Below, one piece after another: positions 15,550-24,690 of a DNA stretch of 64,000 bases. A program made the position numbers and the translations under genes. Within the stretch, counting starts at the first letter, position 1, and every line of letters begins with the position of its first letter. Source of the DNA: Denitrificimonas caeni (GTDB lineage: Bacteria > Pseudomonadota > Gammaproteobacteria > Pseudomonadales > Pseudomonadaceae); NCBI RefSeq assembly GCF_905120345.1, contig NZ_CAJHOA010000005.1:1-64000 (forward strand), written 5' to 3'. The notes beneath the pieces were generated by a model. The model did no database searches. It saw only the letters and a list, made by a program, of their open reading frames with translations, and was not told the DNA's origin.

Positions 15550-15730
15550 TAGCAAGACGCGCAGATTCAAGCTGAATTTTCCGCGAGCCGTATCACCTCT
15601 GCTGCCAATCTGCTGCTGCGTGCGTTGAGTAAACAGCAACGGTTAACTCAACGATTGACCGATTCGTATCATCTCTTCAAGACCATAGAAAGTCAGCTGA
15701 GGGTGGCGAAGGCGGTCTGTTGGCTGTAAC
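15550..15730 (+). pseudogene. C-terminal fragment of an unidentified helical protein
   Basis: A frame from just after a TAG reads DAQIQAEFSASRITSAAN and RALSKQQRLTQRLTDSYH up to AVCWL-stop, clearly helical and coding-like, but with no start codon. It directly follows the radD fragment, so both look like debris of a rearranged locus. Confidence 0.4.
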
Positions 15731-15770
15731 CTTTCTTTTATATATAAATCGAACTCGGTAATAAATTAGA

Positions 15771-15838
15771 TATATTCAGACGTATCAGCGCAGTGACGCG
15801 GCCTAATTCTGAGCAGTGTTAACGACCGTCTGAATATA
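15771..15838 (+). promoter_or_regulatory. Inverted repeat in the leader of the first TRAP operon
   Basis: TATATTCAGACG (15771-15782) and CGTCTGAATATA (15827-15838) are a perfect 12-bp inverted repeat 44 bases apart. The second arm touches the AGGAG ribosome site (15839-15843). It could be an mRNA hairpin affecting translation or a long operator. Confidence 0.5.
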
Positions 15839-15849
15839 GGAGAAATAAT

Positions 15850-16461
15850 ATGGACGACTCGGATAAAACCGATGGCAGCAAAGGAGGGCTTAAGCGTAAT
15901 GCCTTCCTTGCGGTTCTCGATTCAATCGATCAGGGGCTCGGTTGGATTGAACGTACGATCATTGCCAGTAGCGTACTCCTAATGGCACTTCTTATGAGTG
16001 CTCACGTCGTAGGAAATCTTCTTTTCAGCCGCGGCATTCCCGGCACCTACGAAATCACAGAAATGCTGATTGTGATTATCACCTTCGTCGGCGTGGGGTA
16101 TGCGGCTCGCCACGCACGACATATCCGCATGTCGGCGGTGTATGACCTTCTCAGTGGGCGCTTGCGTAAGGCTCTGCTTATCATCATCAGTGTCGGTACC
16201 GCTGTCTTGATGTTTTACTTCGCTTACAAGTCAGCGCAATACGATCTTGCTTTATATGCGCGCGGGCGCACCAGTTCTGCGCTACACATTCCTATGTGGG
16301 TCATCAATTTGGCGTTACCCGTGGGCTTCAGCTTAGCGGGTATTCAGTACACGCTGACCACTATACGCAATCTGGTCAGTGATGATATCTACCGTTCCTT
16401 CCGTGAAAAGGAAGAGTATTCAGATGTACCGCTCCATAACAAAAAACAAACAATCGACTGA
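15850..16461 (+). CDS. TRAP transporter small permease (DctQ type)
   Basis: 203 residues with four membrane helices (about 37-58, 73-92, 112-133, 154-176). It has the DctQ features GTYEITEMLIVIITFVGVGYA and ARHARHIRMS. It is the small inner-membrane subunit of a sodium-driven tripartite (TRAP) importer of organic acids; the substrate is unknown. AGGAG precedes the ATG. The large permease follows after 12 bases. The binding protein is on the opposite strand beyond it. Confidence 0.88.
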   Translation: MDDSDKTDGSKGGLKRNAFLAVLDSIDQGLGWIERTIIASSVLLMALLMSAHVVGNLLFSRGIPGTYEITEMLIVIITFVGVGYAARHARHIRMSAVYDLLSGRLRKALLIIISVGTAVLMFYFAYKSAQYDLALYARGRTSSALHIPMWVINLALPVGFSLAGIQYTLTTIRNLVSDDIYRSFREKEEYSDVPLHNKKQTID

Positions 16462-16473
16462 CCGGAGCGAAGC

Positions 16474-17757
16474 ATGCTAATCCTATTGTGCGTAATTATG
16501 GTTGTGCTGCTCTTGCTTGGGTTTCCGATGATGGTACCCCTCGCCGTCGGCACACTCTTTATGATGTTCACGGATATGACCTTTTTTGGCCCAGATCAGG
16601 CCGTAAGCTGGATGGTAAACGGGGTGGGCAGCTGGGTGCTTGCTGCGGTACCTATGTTTATTTTTGCCGCCGACATATTGACTAAGGGCCATACGGCTAA
16701 TCGGCTACTCGACTTGGTGGACTCTTTTACCCGTCATATTCGTGGTGGCTTGCCGATCACCACAGCCATTTCTTGTGCTCTATTCGGTGCGGTTTCAGGC
16801 TCAACCCAGGCAACTGTAGTAGCGATGGGTGGACCGATGCGTCCGCGTCTGCTGGCCAAAGGTTACCCAGACTCCTTTGCGCTAGCGTTAATTATCAATG
16901 CCAGTGATGTTGCGCTACTGATTCCCCCGAGCATCGGCTTCATCATCTATGGCGTGGTCATGAAAGCTTCAATTGGTGATCTATTTCTGGCGGGGATTTT
17001 GCCAGGATTGATGATTATGCTGATGTTTTCTGCATACTGTTATTTATGGGCGCGCATCAAAGGTATGCCCTTAGATCCGAAAGCGTCCTGGTCGGAACGT
17101 TTCAGGGCGTTGCGCAAGGCCATTCTGCCGATGGGCTTCCCAATCATTGTTGTCGGCGGGATATACGGTGGTTATTTCAGTGCTGTCGAAGCCTCTGCGG
17201 TTGCCGTCGCTTATGCACTGCTGTTAGAGGTGGTGATCTACAGAAAAGTCTCTATTCGCGATCTCGGCAGCTTGGCGCTGTCGACCGGTATGATTACCGC
17301 AGTGGTCTTTATTTTAGTGGCCATCGGTGCGGCGTTTTCCCAGGCGCTGGGTACCGCAGGCATCCCAGAGCAACTCCTTGGTCCTGTTATCGAGCGGGTT
17401 GGTGACAGTCAAATTCTCGCGCTGTTGCTGATTGCCGTAGCGTTCTTTATTGGCTGTATGTTTGTCGACCCGATTGTGGTCATTCTTATTTTGGTACCCA
17501 TTTTTAAACCATTGATCCAGTCTGCTGGTCTGGATCCGATTCACGTGGGTGTCATTGTTACTTTGCAGGCGGCTATAGGCTCGGCAACGCCGCCTTTTGG
17601 TTGCGATATCTTCACTGCAATTGCGGTGTTTCGCCGGCCTTATATGGATGTTATTCGCGGCACACCACCGTTTATCTTTATCTTACTGCTGGCGACAGTC
17701 ATTCTGATTGTGTTTCCGCAGATCTCACTGTTTCTACCGTCGCTGGGCGGCCAGTGA
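16474..17757 (+). CDS. TRAP transporter large permease (DctM type)
   Basis: 427 residues, about 12 hydrophobic segments. DctM signatures include FGAVSGSTQATVVAMGG.MRP, LIPPSIGFIIYG and GSATPPFGCDIF near the C-terminus. It is the sodium-coupled transport subunit, paired with the DctQ protein upstream. GGAG lies before the ATG. A bidirectional terminator follows. Confidence 0.92.
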   Translation: MLILLCVIMVVLLLLGFPMMVPLAVGTLFMMFTDMTFFGPDQAVSWMVNGVGSWVLAAVPMFIFAADILTKGHTANRLLDLVDSFTRHIRGGLPITTAISCALFGAVSGSTQATVVAMGGPMRPRLLAKGYPDSFALALIINASDVALLIPPSIGFIIYGVVMKASIGDLFLAGILPGLMIMLMFSAYCYLWARIKGMPLDPKASWSERFRALRKAILPMGFPIIVVGGIYGGYFSAVEASAVAVAYALLLEVVIYRKVSIRDLGSLALSTGMITAVVFILVAIGAAFSQALGTAGIPEQLLGPVIERVGDSQILALLLIAVAFFIGCMFVDPIVVILILVPIFKPLIQSAGLDPIHVGVIVTLQAAIGSATPPFGCDIFTAIAVFRRPYMDVIRGTPPFIFILLLATVILIVFPQISLFLPSLGGQ

Positions 17758-17780
17758 AGCCCTGCTAAATAGCCACAAAA

Positions 17781-17818
17781 AAGCCGACGGCACTGCTTAT
17801 AGTCAGGTCCGTCGGCTT
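17781..17818. terminator. Bidirectional terminator between convergent TRAP genes
   Basis: AAGCCGACGG and CCGTCGGCTT form a perfect 10-bp stem. An A-run lies on the left; the right flank is only weakly T-rich. It serves dctM (plus) and the binding-protein gene (minus). Confidence 0.75.
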
Positions 17819-17868
17819 CAGGTTTAAGCATCAGATGCCCGAGTGGTACCTATGCTGTCAGCTTGATA

Positions 17869-18885
17869 TCAGGAGTCGGACAGGCCGTACTCGCGCAATA
17901 AGATATCCAGTGATTGTTTACCACGCTCACCAACCTCATCAATAAAGACTTGGCGTACTGGCTCAGCTAACTTGCGGAATGCTTCTTGCTGCTCATCGTT
18001 GAGTTCGATGATGTTAATATCACTCTTCGACTTGATGGTGTCTAAACGCTCTTCGTTGAATTTGCTCTGGATATCGTGACCTGTTTGCACCAGCTGTTTG
18101 GTCACATCCTTGAGCATAGTTTGCTCTTTACCTGAAAGCCCTTCATACCAGTCCAAGTTGCCCATCAGAGTGGCGACAAACTGCGCTTGGCCGGCGAAGA
18201 TCATGTTTTTCTGAACCTCGTAGAAACCCATTTCTTCATGGGCAAACACGGGCTGAATATTTCCTTTAGCTTGGCCCTGTTGCAGCGCGCTGTAGAGCTC
18301 GCCATAGGCAATGGTGATCGGGGATGCACCATAGGCCTTGTAGGTGGAGCGCAACAGGCTATTGTCCATAACCCGGATAGCTAGGTTGTTCATATCAGCA
18401 GGGGTCTCGATGGCTTTGTTCGAGGTCCACACCTGATAGCCTTCGGCCAGCTCAGCCAGCGGTACCAGTCCCCGTTTACGGAACGATTGCTGCCATGGCT
18501 CGCTGTCAATAAACTCTGGAGAGTTGAGCACTTTAACGGTCTCCAGCTGATCTTTGGGCATGACAAAGTTCAGACTGAGCAACTGACTCTCTGGTACGGT
18601 TCCGCCCAAAGCACCAGAGCCAAAACCGATCTGGATAGCACCGCCTTGGATGGCATCGTACAGCTCAGAGTAGCTGGAACCCCATTTACCATAGGGCAGC
18701 AGTTGCACGGTGATATCACCGCTACTTTTTTCTTCTATGAGTTCCTTGAATGCTTCTGCATATTTTGCTTGGACGCTGCCCTCAATTTCCTCGAGGCCAA
18801 ATCGCCATGTTTCTGCGCTTGCAGCGCCAGTCGCTGTGACAAGACCAAAGACTGCAGCAACGCACAGCTTTTTATAGAACTTCAT
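17869..18885 (-). CDS. TRAP transporter solute-binding protein (DctP type)
   Basis: 338 residues with a signal peptide ending ATGAASA. The DctP features are present: ELIEEKSSGDITVQLLP, QGGAIQIGFGSG, LAIRVMDNSLLRSTYKAYGA and GELYSALQQGQAKGNIQP. It binds the substrate in the periplasm for the DctQM permease. It faces the dctQM operon tail to tail, so expression is separate, which is unusual for a TRAP locus. Confidence 0.9.
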   Translation of the reverse strand: MKFYKKLCVAAVFGLVTATGAASAETWRFGLEEIEGSVQAKYAEAFKELIEEKSSGDITVQLLPYGKWGSSYSELYDAIQGGAIQIGFGSGALGGTVPESQLLSLNFVMPKDQLETVKVLNSPEFIDSEPWQQSFRKRGLVPLAELAEGYQVWTSNKAIETPADMNNLAIRVMDNSLLRSTYKAYGASPITIAYGELYSALQQGQAKGNIQPVFAHEEMGFYEVQKNMIFAGQAQFVATLMGNLDWYEGLSGKEQTMLKDVTKQLVQTGHDIQSKFNEERLDTIKSKSDINIIELNDEQQEAFRKLAEPVRQVFIDEVGERGKQSLDILLREYGLSDS

Positions 18886-19396
18886 AATTTCTCCTTCAGA
18901 ATGCTCTGATTTTTATTTTTTATTGCATGGAACGTGTTGATTCGTTTCCCAGCCTATGTAGCGTTAAAGCTGGCTGCTCTTTATATTTTTCAGAATCTCC
19001 CTTTGCTTAGATATGTCTGCACTTTAAACAGCTGTAACCGGCTCGGTAAAGTTGCGATCTAGCGGCCCAAACAGCATTACGATTAGCGTAACCATGGCAA
19101 ACATATGTATTGATGGCAAGAAAACTACAATGATTATTCTTTTTGCAGAATGTTTGTTTAGCAAAGTTTAAACAACTTCACAGCGCGCTTTGCTATCAAC
19201 AAACCGGCCCAGCGCAAGGTCTTTTACAAGCTGTTTGGCCAACGCTGGAAAGGCAAAGAAAAGCTGTAGGTTTACGGTATTGCGTGGCGGTAGGCTCTAC
19301 AGACCCTAGAGTTTGCGCAAACTTACACCAACGAACTAAAGCCTTGGCGGCATATTCTGCTAATATCGTGCGCTAAAAATCATGCTGGAGACTATA
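18886..19396. other. Divergent promoter region between the two TRAP binding-protein genes
   Basis: About 510 bases with no credible gene. An open frame at 19143-19376 has no ribosome site and atypical composition. Upstream of 18885 the minus strand carries AAGGAGAAATT, the ribosome site of the binding protein. CTGGAGA at 19384-19390 is the ribosome site for the plus-strand gene. Confidence 0.5.
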
Positions 19397-20401
19397 ATGC
19401 GAATCAAAAAATGGCTGCTACTCAGTGCTGCTTGTTTAGCTTTTAGCGCTACATCGACTTTTGCTGAAGAAACCCGTGAGTTTTCTGTTTCAACCGTTTT
19501 ATCCGAAGCTTTCCCGTGGGGGCAAGCGGCTGTTAAATGGGCTGAGCTGGTAGAGGAGCGTTCTGAAGGTCGCATTACTCTAAAAATTTACCCGAATGCA
19601 CAGCTGGTATCCGGCGATCAGACTCGCGAGTTTTCTGCGATGCGCAGTGGTTTAATTGATATGGCGGTGGGCTCCACTATTAACTGGTCGACCCAAGTGC
19701 CTGAAGTCAATCTGTTCTCCTTACCTTTTTTAATGCCGGATAACGCCGCTGTCGATGCGATTACCCAAGGTGATACAGGAAAAATGGTATTTGATGCCAT
19801 TGAAAAGCGTGGCGTTGTGCCTTTGGCTTGGGGTGAAAATGGTTTTCGTGAAATTTCCAACTCTCGCGGTGTATTGACCGAGCCAGCCGACCTGAAAGGC
19901 TTAAAAGTACGCGTGGTAGGTTCACCGTTATTTTTAGATACCTTTAATGCTTTAGGCGCTAACCCAACTCAAATGAGTTGGACTGATGCCTTACCAGCAC
20001 TCACCACCGGTGCGGTTGATGGCCAAGAAAACCCGCTGGCGGTGTTTGATGTGGCCCGTGCTGATCGTGCCAACCAGAACTATCTGACACTGTGGCACTA
20101 CATGAATGATCCGTTGATTTTTGGTGTGAGCAAACGTGTGTGGTCAACGCTCTCTGCAGATGATCAGGCTCTGCTTAAGCAAGCGGCGATTGATGCCGGT
20201 GCTTGGGAAATCGAAAAGTCCCGTTCTGAGTTAGATGACACTCTGCAAGCGATCCGTGAGCGTGGTGTCGAAGTGACTGAGCTGACACCTGAGCAGCATC
20301 AGGCGTTTGTTGATGCGACGCAAAAAGTCTATGAGAAATGGACGCCGCGTATCGGTAAAAAACTGGTTGATAGCGCGCAAGACGCCATTAAAAACCGTTA
20401 A
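19397..20401 (+). CDS. TRAP transporter solute-binding protein (DctP type), second system
   Basis: 334 residues, signal peptide MRIKKWLLLSAACLAFSATSTFA in front of a DctP domain: SEGRITLKIYPNAQL, MRSGLIDMAVGS, LKGLKVRVVGSPLFLDTFNALGANPTQMSW and TGAVDGQENPL. The conserved Arg of the carboxylate clamp is in KVRVVGS. ATG at 19397 has GGAGA upstream; 19382 is an alternative. It leads a dctP-dctQ-dctM operon. Confidence 0.92.
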   Translation: MRIKKWLLLSAACLAFSATSTFAEETREFSVSTVLSEAFPWGQAAVKWAELVEERSEGRITLKIYPNAQLVSGDQTREFSAMRSGLIDMAVGSTINWSTQVPEVNLFSLPFLMPDNAAVDAITQGDTGKMVFDAIEKRGVVPLAWGENGFREISNSRGVLTEPADLKGLKVRVVGSPLFLDTFNALGANPTQMSWTDALPALTTGAVDGQENPLAVFDVARADRANQNYLTLWHYMNDPLIFGVSKRVWSTLSADDQALLKQAAIDAGAWEIEKSRSELDDTLQAIRERGVEVTELTPEQHQAFVDATQKVYEKWTPRIGKKLVDSAQDAIKNR

Positions 20402-20415
20402 TATCTACTCACTCT

Positions 20416-20454
20416 AAAACCCAGTCTCGGTACCTCTAGCCGGCGCTGGGTTTT
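20416..20454 (+). terminator. Intra-operon hairpin after the binding-protein gene
   Basis: AAAACCCAG and CTGGGTTTT form a perfect 9-bp stem with a T-run. It lies between dctP and dctQ. Such attenuators make the binding protein in excess over the permease. Confidence 0.7.
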
Positions 20455-20477
20455 GCTCTCTCTGGTTGCGATTATTT

Positions 20478-20963
20478 ATGTCAAAGAAACGAATTTCCCT
20501 CGAATCTTGGCTGGGCATCATCGCTTTGGCTGCGATTAGTATTATCAGCCTGGCTAACGTTGTCGTGCGCTATACCACTAATGCATCTTTTGCGTTTACT
20601 GAAGAATTTTCGGTGTTTTTAATGGTGGTACTGGCTTTTTCCGGTGCGGCAGTTGCGGCACGCAGTAATGAACATATTCGTATCACCCTGTTAGAAAACT
20701 ATTTGGGTTTAACGGGGCGTCGTATTGTTTATGTTCTGCAGTGGCTCGGTACATTGTTGGTACTGGGCTTGGTGGTTTGGTATGGCGCATTGCTCACCTA
20801 TGAAGAATACTCTTGGGAGTCACTGTCACCGGGATTGGGCTACCCCACTTGGATTTATCTGATTTGGCTGCCTGTATTAGCCAGCGCCATTATCATTCGC
20901 TGCACACAAAACCTCTTTGATCGTTTACGTCATGGCGATCCGCAGATAGGGGAAGAGCAATGA
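20478..20963 (+). CDS. TRAP transporter small permease (DctQ type), second system
   Basis: 161 residues, four helices. Characteristic stretches are FTEEFSVFLMVVLAFSGAAVAARSNEHIRI and WESLSPGLGYPTWIY. An in-frame TTG at 20466 is an alternative start; neither has a strong ribosome site. The stop overlaps the dctM start (ATGA), so the two are translationally coupled. Confidence 0.88.
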   Translation: MSKKRISLESWLGIIALAAISIISLANVVVRYTTNASFAFTEEFSVFLMVVLAFSGAAVAARSNEHIRITLLENYLGLTGRRIVYVLQWLGTLLVLGLVVWYGALLTYEEYSWESLSPGLGYPTWIYLIWLPVLASAIIIRCTQNLFDRLRHGDPQIGEEQ

Positions 20964-22264
20964 GCCCTGATATCTGGATGCTACTGATTTTCGGAGCTTG
21001 TTTAGTTTTAGGTATGCCGGTAGCTTTTGCTTTAGGTTTGGGTGGCGCCGCAGGCATTGTTACCGGCCTGTCACCGGATATGCTGGCGACACTGGGTACC
21101 AACACCTATAACAGTATTGCCAAGTACCCGCTGATTGCGATTCCATTGTTTATTTTGACTGGGATTATTTTTGAACGGGCAGGGGTGGCGGCCAGTCTGG
21201 TTAATTTTGCCCAATCCTTGATTGGCCGCAGACATGGCGGCTTAGCGCTGGTTGCGGTATTGGTCTGTTTGATTATGGGTGGTATGAGTGGCTCAGGGCC
21301 TGCCGATGCTGCGGCAGTGGCGATGGTGATGTTGCCCAGCATGACTAAAGCGGGCTATCCGCGCCCGTTCTCGGCCTCTTTAATTGCCGCAGCCTCGTCT
21401 ACGGCGATTCTTATTCCACCGTCCATTGCGCTGATTTTGTACTCAGTGATGATGCCAGGTTTAGATTTACGTGCTTTATTTGCCGCAGGTTTATTTCCAG
21501 GTTTATTAGCCGGTGCATCGTTGCTAGTGCCGGCTTACTTCTTGGCCAAACGTAATGGTTGGGAAACGGTGAAGAGCACTGATGAAGAGCTGCCATCGAT
21601 TCGAGCTAGTTTTGTTAAAGCTATTCCTGCTTTATTAGCGCCGGTGATTATTTTAGGTGGCTTACGCTCTGGCCTATTTACCCCGACTGAAGCAGCAGTT
21701 GTTGCGGTGACCTATGGTTTATTGATTGGTACTTTCGTGTACCGACAGCTGAACTGGTCTGGCTTACTTGAGATGTTTAATGATGCAGTAAAAATCTCTG
21801 GCATCGTGTTAATTATTATTTCGTTAGCCGGTATTTTTGCTTGGGCTGGCACGACGTTAGGCACCTTTACCCGCTTAGCTGATGTCATCCTTTCCATCTC
21901 TGACAGCTCACTGGTCTTACTGTTATTAGTCATGCTACTGGTGTTGTTGGCGGGTATGTTGTTGGATGCCATTTCCATCTATTTAATTTTGACACCGATC
22001 CTCGTGCCATTAATCCAACATTTTGGATGGAACCCCGTTTGGTTTGGTATTTTACTGGCGATGAATATCGCCATCGGCCAGTTCACTCCACCGGTGGCGA
22101 TTAACCTGATGGTCACAACCAAGGTCGCCAATATACGGCTGGAAGAAACCTTTGGTTGGGCGATGCTATTTATGGTCACCATGTTTAGTGCGCTATTGCT
22201 GGTCTTGTTCTTCCCGCAAATTGCGCTGTGGCTGCCAGAGTATTTGGGTTACTCCACAACCTAA
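20960..22264 (+). CDS. TRAP transporter large permease (DctM type), second system
   Basis: 434 residues, about 12 membrane segments. Signatures are LGMPVAFALGLGGAAGIV at the start, GGMSGSGPADAAAVA, SSTAILIPPSIALILYS and IGQFTPPVAINLMV near the end. It forms a complete TRAP importer with the two upstream genes. The terminator at 22355-22386 closes the operon. Confidence 0.92.
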   Translation: MSPDIWMLLIFGACLVLGMPVAFALGLGGAAGIVTGLSPDMLATLGTNTYNSIAKYPLIAIPLFILTGIIFERAGVAASLVNFAQSLIGRRHGGLALVAVLVCLIMGGMSGSGPADAAAVAMVMLPSMTKAGYPRPFSASLIAAASSTAILIPPSIALILYSVMMPGLDLRALFAAGLFPGLLAGASLLVPAYFLAKRNGWETVKSTDEELPSIRASFVKAIPALLAPVIILGGLRSGLFTPTEAAVVAVTYGLLIGTFVYRQLNWSGLLEMFNDAVKISGIVLIIISLAGIFAWAGTTLGTFTRLADVILSISDSSLVLLLLVMLLVLLAGMLLDAISIYLILTPILVPLIQHFGWNPVWFGILLAMNIAIGQFTPPVAINLMVTTKVANIRLEETFGWAMLFMVTMFSALLLVLFFPQIALWLPEYLGYSTT

Positions 22265-22354
22265 AGCTAATCTCCGTCTACTGGAGTAAACAGTTTAGAG
22301 GCTAGGGAGATTCAAGATGAAGTGGGTGTTGAACTATCCCAAAAGATAAATATA

Positions 22355-22386
22355 ACGCGCAGTCTCGAAAGAGGTTGCGCGTTTTT
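22355..22386 (+). terminator. Rho-independent terminator of the second TRAP operon
   Basis: ACGCGCA pairs with TGCGCGT (inner CTC/GAG) followed by TTTTTG. A near copy of this hairpin is at 6683-6714. Confidence 0.8.
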
Positions 22387-22458
22387 GTTTGTTAAATAAG
22401 CAGCGCAAGCAGAGTATTAACATTAGAGTTGTGTATATAACAACTGAGGACAAAGGAT

Positions 22459-23045
22459 ATGTCCAGTCGCGCCATACAAAATCTGTTTGCTTGTTACTCT
22501 GAGCAACTGAAGAATACCAAGCAACTGCTTAAAAACCTCAAAGCGATTGGTGCATTAACTTATTGCCGTACACCGGTGTTGGCTGCCAGTTATTATCGCT
22601 GCAAATCAAATCATGCCGAGATAGAGCAACTTCATTCGTGTCGCCATCGCAGCTGTTATGTCTGCGCCCATAAACAACGCCTTGATTGGATTGAGAAGCA
22701 AAAGGCGCGACTGCTTAATGTGCCGCACTTTCATGTGATTTTCACCTTGCCACATGAGTACTGACCGCTGTGGCGTTATAACGAAGCACTATTTGCTGGG
22801 ATTCTATTTAAAGCGAGCCAAGAAATATTACAAAAACTGCTAGGGCGGAAGCGCTATGGTGGTGTCACACTAGATATTTTAATGGCACTGCATACGTGAG
22901 GGCGACAGCTCACACTTAGTGTTGACTGGCTATCGATGGTAGTTTATTGCAAGACCTGTGGTGGGCCAGCGCAGTTAAGTCGTCGCTGGTGGCCACGTCG
23001 GTCAAAAGGAATTTCCATTAATAAAGAAACGCTGAGCACTTGTGT
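22459..23045 (+). pseudogene. IS91-family transposase, degenerate
   Basis: The first 101 codons carry the N-terminal zinc-binding region of IS91 transposases (CKSNHAEIEQLHSCRHRSCYVCAHKQRLDWI, broken here as HSCRHRSC and CYVCAHKQ) and FHVIFTLPHE. Then in-frame TGA stops occur at 22762-22764 and about 22898, with continuing similarity between them (LWRYNEALFAGILFKAS). The catalytic HPH.H region is deleted and a short C-terminal piece follows. Dead element. Confidence 0.8.
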
Positions 23046-23069
23046 CAGCAACTCTGTACAACAAGTCGA

Positions 23070-23095
23070 TGAACCGCCCCTTGTGGGTGGTTTTT
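23070..23095 (+). terminator. Hairpin with T-run inside the IS remnant area
   Basis: AACCGCCC and GGGTGGTT pair, followed by TTTT. Confidence 0.4.
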
Positions 23096-23229
23096 ACAAT
23101 ACGTCCTAAGGTTTCGAGTGATTTTTTTGGGCGAGGCAAGGACGGTTATCTAAGTTTTATGTTTTCTTTACGGCATCTGTTAAATGGTGCTATTAATGAC
23201 ACCTGTTCGGCTTTGGAGTATGTGTCATG

Positions 23230-23495
23230 TAAGTAAAGTTTTCAGAAGATGTCGTCCCTCTTTCAGATCTAAAGATTAACCAGGGAAAGGTGGTTAATCG
23301 AACTCAGGATACACGTCGCCCAATCCTGCTTACGAGCCGTGGTCGTGGCGTAGCTGTTGTTCAATGGCTTGAGGAATTCGAGAGAACTGCTGAGGAACTT
23401 CGGTTCGTTAAGGCCGTAGCGTGTTGGCTCTGCTCACCGTTGACAGAAGCGCTAAATTTCAAGGCAGGACTGTGCAGAAATCACGAAAGCTAAAA
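23230..23495 (+). pseudogene. Phd/YefM-family antitoxin remnant
   Basis: A frame reads VKFSEDVVPLSDLKINQGKV then RRPILLTSRGRGVAVVQ.LEEFERTAEE, typical of Phd/YefM-type antitoxins. The ATG at 23228 is followed at once by TAA, and after about 60 residues the sequence leaves the family (KAVACWLCSPL). Start and C-terminal toxin-binding part are damaged, and no toxin gene follows. Confidence 0.65.
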
Positions 23496-24260
23496 GACTA
23501 CTTGATAGAAAGGCCTAAACCGCAAGGTATAGATGTTCTTTGTGGTTTAAAGCATTTCGCAATTATTACTTACGCTGTTCCTGTTGATAGGTTTAAAGGG
23601 TTGTTCCCCGAGCGCTTTCAGTTGGATAGCGTTGAAGTAAAGGGTCAAGAAATGGGATTGATATCAGTCGTTCCACTTATTAATGTCGATTTTACTTCAG
23701 CTGTCTTTCCATTCCCCAAATTTACCATGGGGCAAACAGACTATCGGATTTACATTGTCGATCCTGAAAGGGGTGAGCGCTGTGTATGGTTTCTTGGTAC
23801 AACCCTTGATTCTTGGACATTAGCGGTACCGCGATATGTATGGAATATGCCTTGGCACGCAGGAAAGATCACGTTCGATTGCAGCTTAAATGAAACAACT
23901 GGCTTATACGAAAAGTACCGCATGGAAACCTCATCTGCTTGGGCTGAAGCTTCGGTTGAATTGGTTCAATCAGAGTCTGACGCATTTGATTTTCCAGGCT
24001 TCCCTGATATTGAGTCAGCTCTGGTCTATCTTACCCATCCTCTCGCTGGGTTTTATTATCGAAGAGACAATAAGCTCGGTACGTATCGGGTATGGCACAA
24101 CGAGTTGCAGGTTAAGCCTGCTAAATTGCGCTCAGCAAATTTCAAGCTTTTATCTGATCTCGGTATCGTCAAAGAAGCAGAGCAACAATCACCTTACAGT
24201 GTCTTAATCGAGCCAATAAATGAATTCACTATTTACTTGCCGCCAACTGTTGTTGGGTGA
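23472..24260 (+). CDS. DUF2071 (YqjF-type) family protein
   Basis: 262 residues with DUF2071 features: HFAIITYAVPVDRFKGLFPERF, FLGTTLDSWTLAVPRYVWNMPWH, and YRVWHNELQVKPAKL. The fold is related to acetoacetate decarboxylase, but the function is unknown. The GTG at 23472 is chosen because upstream codons overlap the broken antitoxin; AAGG and AGGA lie just before it. It is the only intact gene within a stretch of transposon debris and may be recently acquired. Confidence 0.75.
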   Translation: MQKSRKLKDYLIERPKPQGIDVLCGLKHFAIITYAVPVDRFKGLFPERFQLDSVEVKGQEMGLISVVPLINVDFTSAVFPFPKFTMGQTDYRIYIVDPERGERCVWFLGTTLDSWTLAVPRYVWNMPWHAGKITFDCSLNETTGLYEKYRMETSSAWAEASVELVQSESDAFDFPGFPDIESALVYLTHPLAGFYYRRDNKLGTYRVWHNELQVKPAKLRSANFKLLSDLGIVKEAEQQSPYSVLIEPINEFTIYLPPTVVG

Positions 24261-24374
24261 GAGTTTAGCCCGTCCGTCAATTATGTGTGCTTTACGTCGT
24301 TTACGCCGGAGCAAACGAAACGTATTGCTAACGGTAATGCAAAACTGACCCACCTGAAGCAAAATAATCGTCAA

Positions 24375-24690
24375 ATTCTAAGTGGATACGGCGGTGTGTT
24401 TCTGATGCTAACTCAGGAGTTATTAGTGGATATTCATGTACGTCACCAGCGATTTTTTGAGTGCGTACTCAATATTGAACTGGATGGACGCATGCAGCGC
24501 AGCCAAGACATGCTATTAAAAACATCAGGCATGCCAGCTATTAAGCACTTTGAAGACTATGATTTTAAGTTTGCTAGCGGAGTACCCCGCAAGCGTTATG
24601 CGCAAGGCAGTATTATTGTGACCAGTAACTTGCAGTTCTCACAGTGGTCCACGGCTTTTGCTGATGAGCAAACATTAAGCATGAGGCGCT
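24375..24690 (+). pseudogene. IS21-family IstB helper ATPase, internally deleted
   Basis: The segment joins the N-terminal part of IstB (GMPAIKHFEDYDFKFASGVPRK) directly to its C-terminal part (YAQGSIIVTSNLQFSQW, FADEQTL). The Walker A and B region between them is missing. An upstream piece contains HVRHQRFFECVLNIELDGRM of uncertain origin. Confidence 0.7.

Noticed and set aside
19143-19376. 77-codon frame between the TRAP binding-protein genes
   Set aside because: No ribosome site; it overlaps the promoter of the next gene and looks non-coding.
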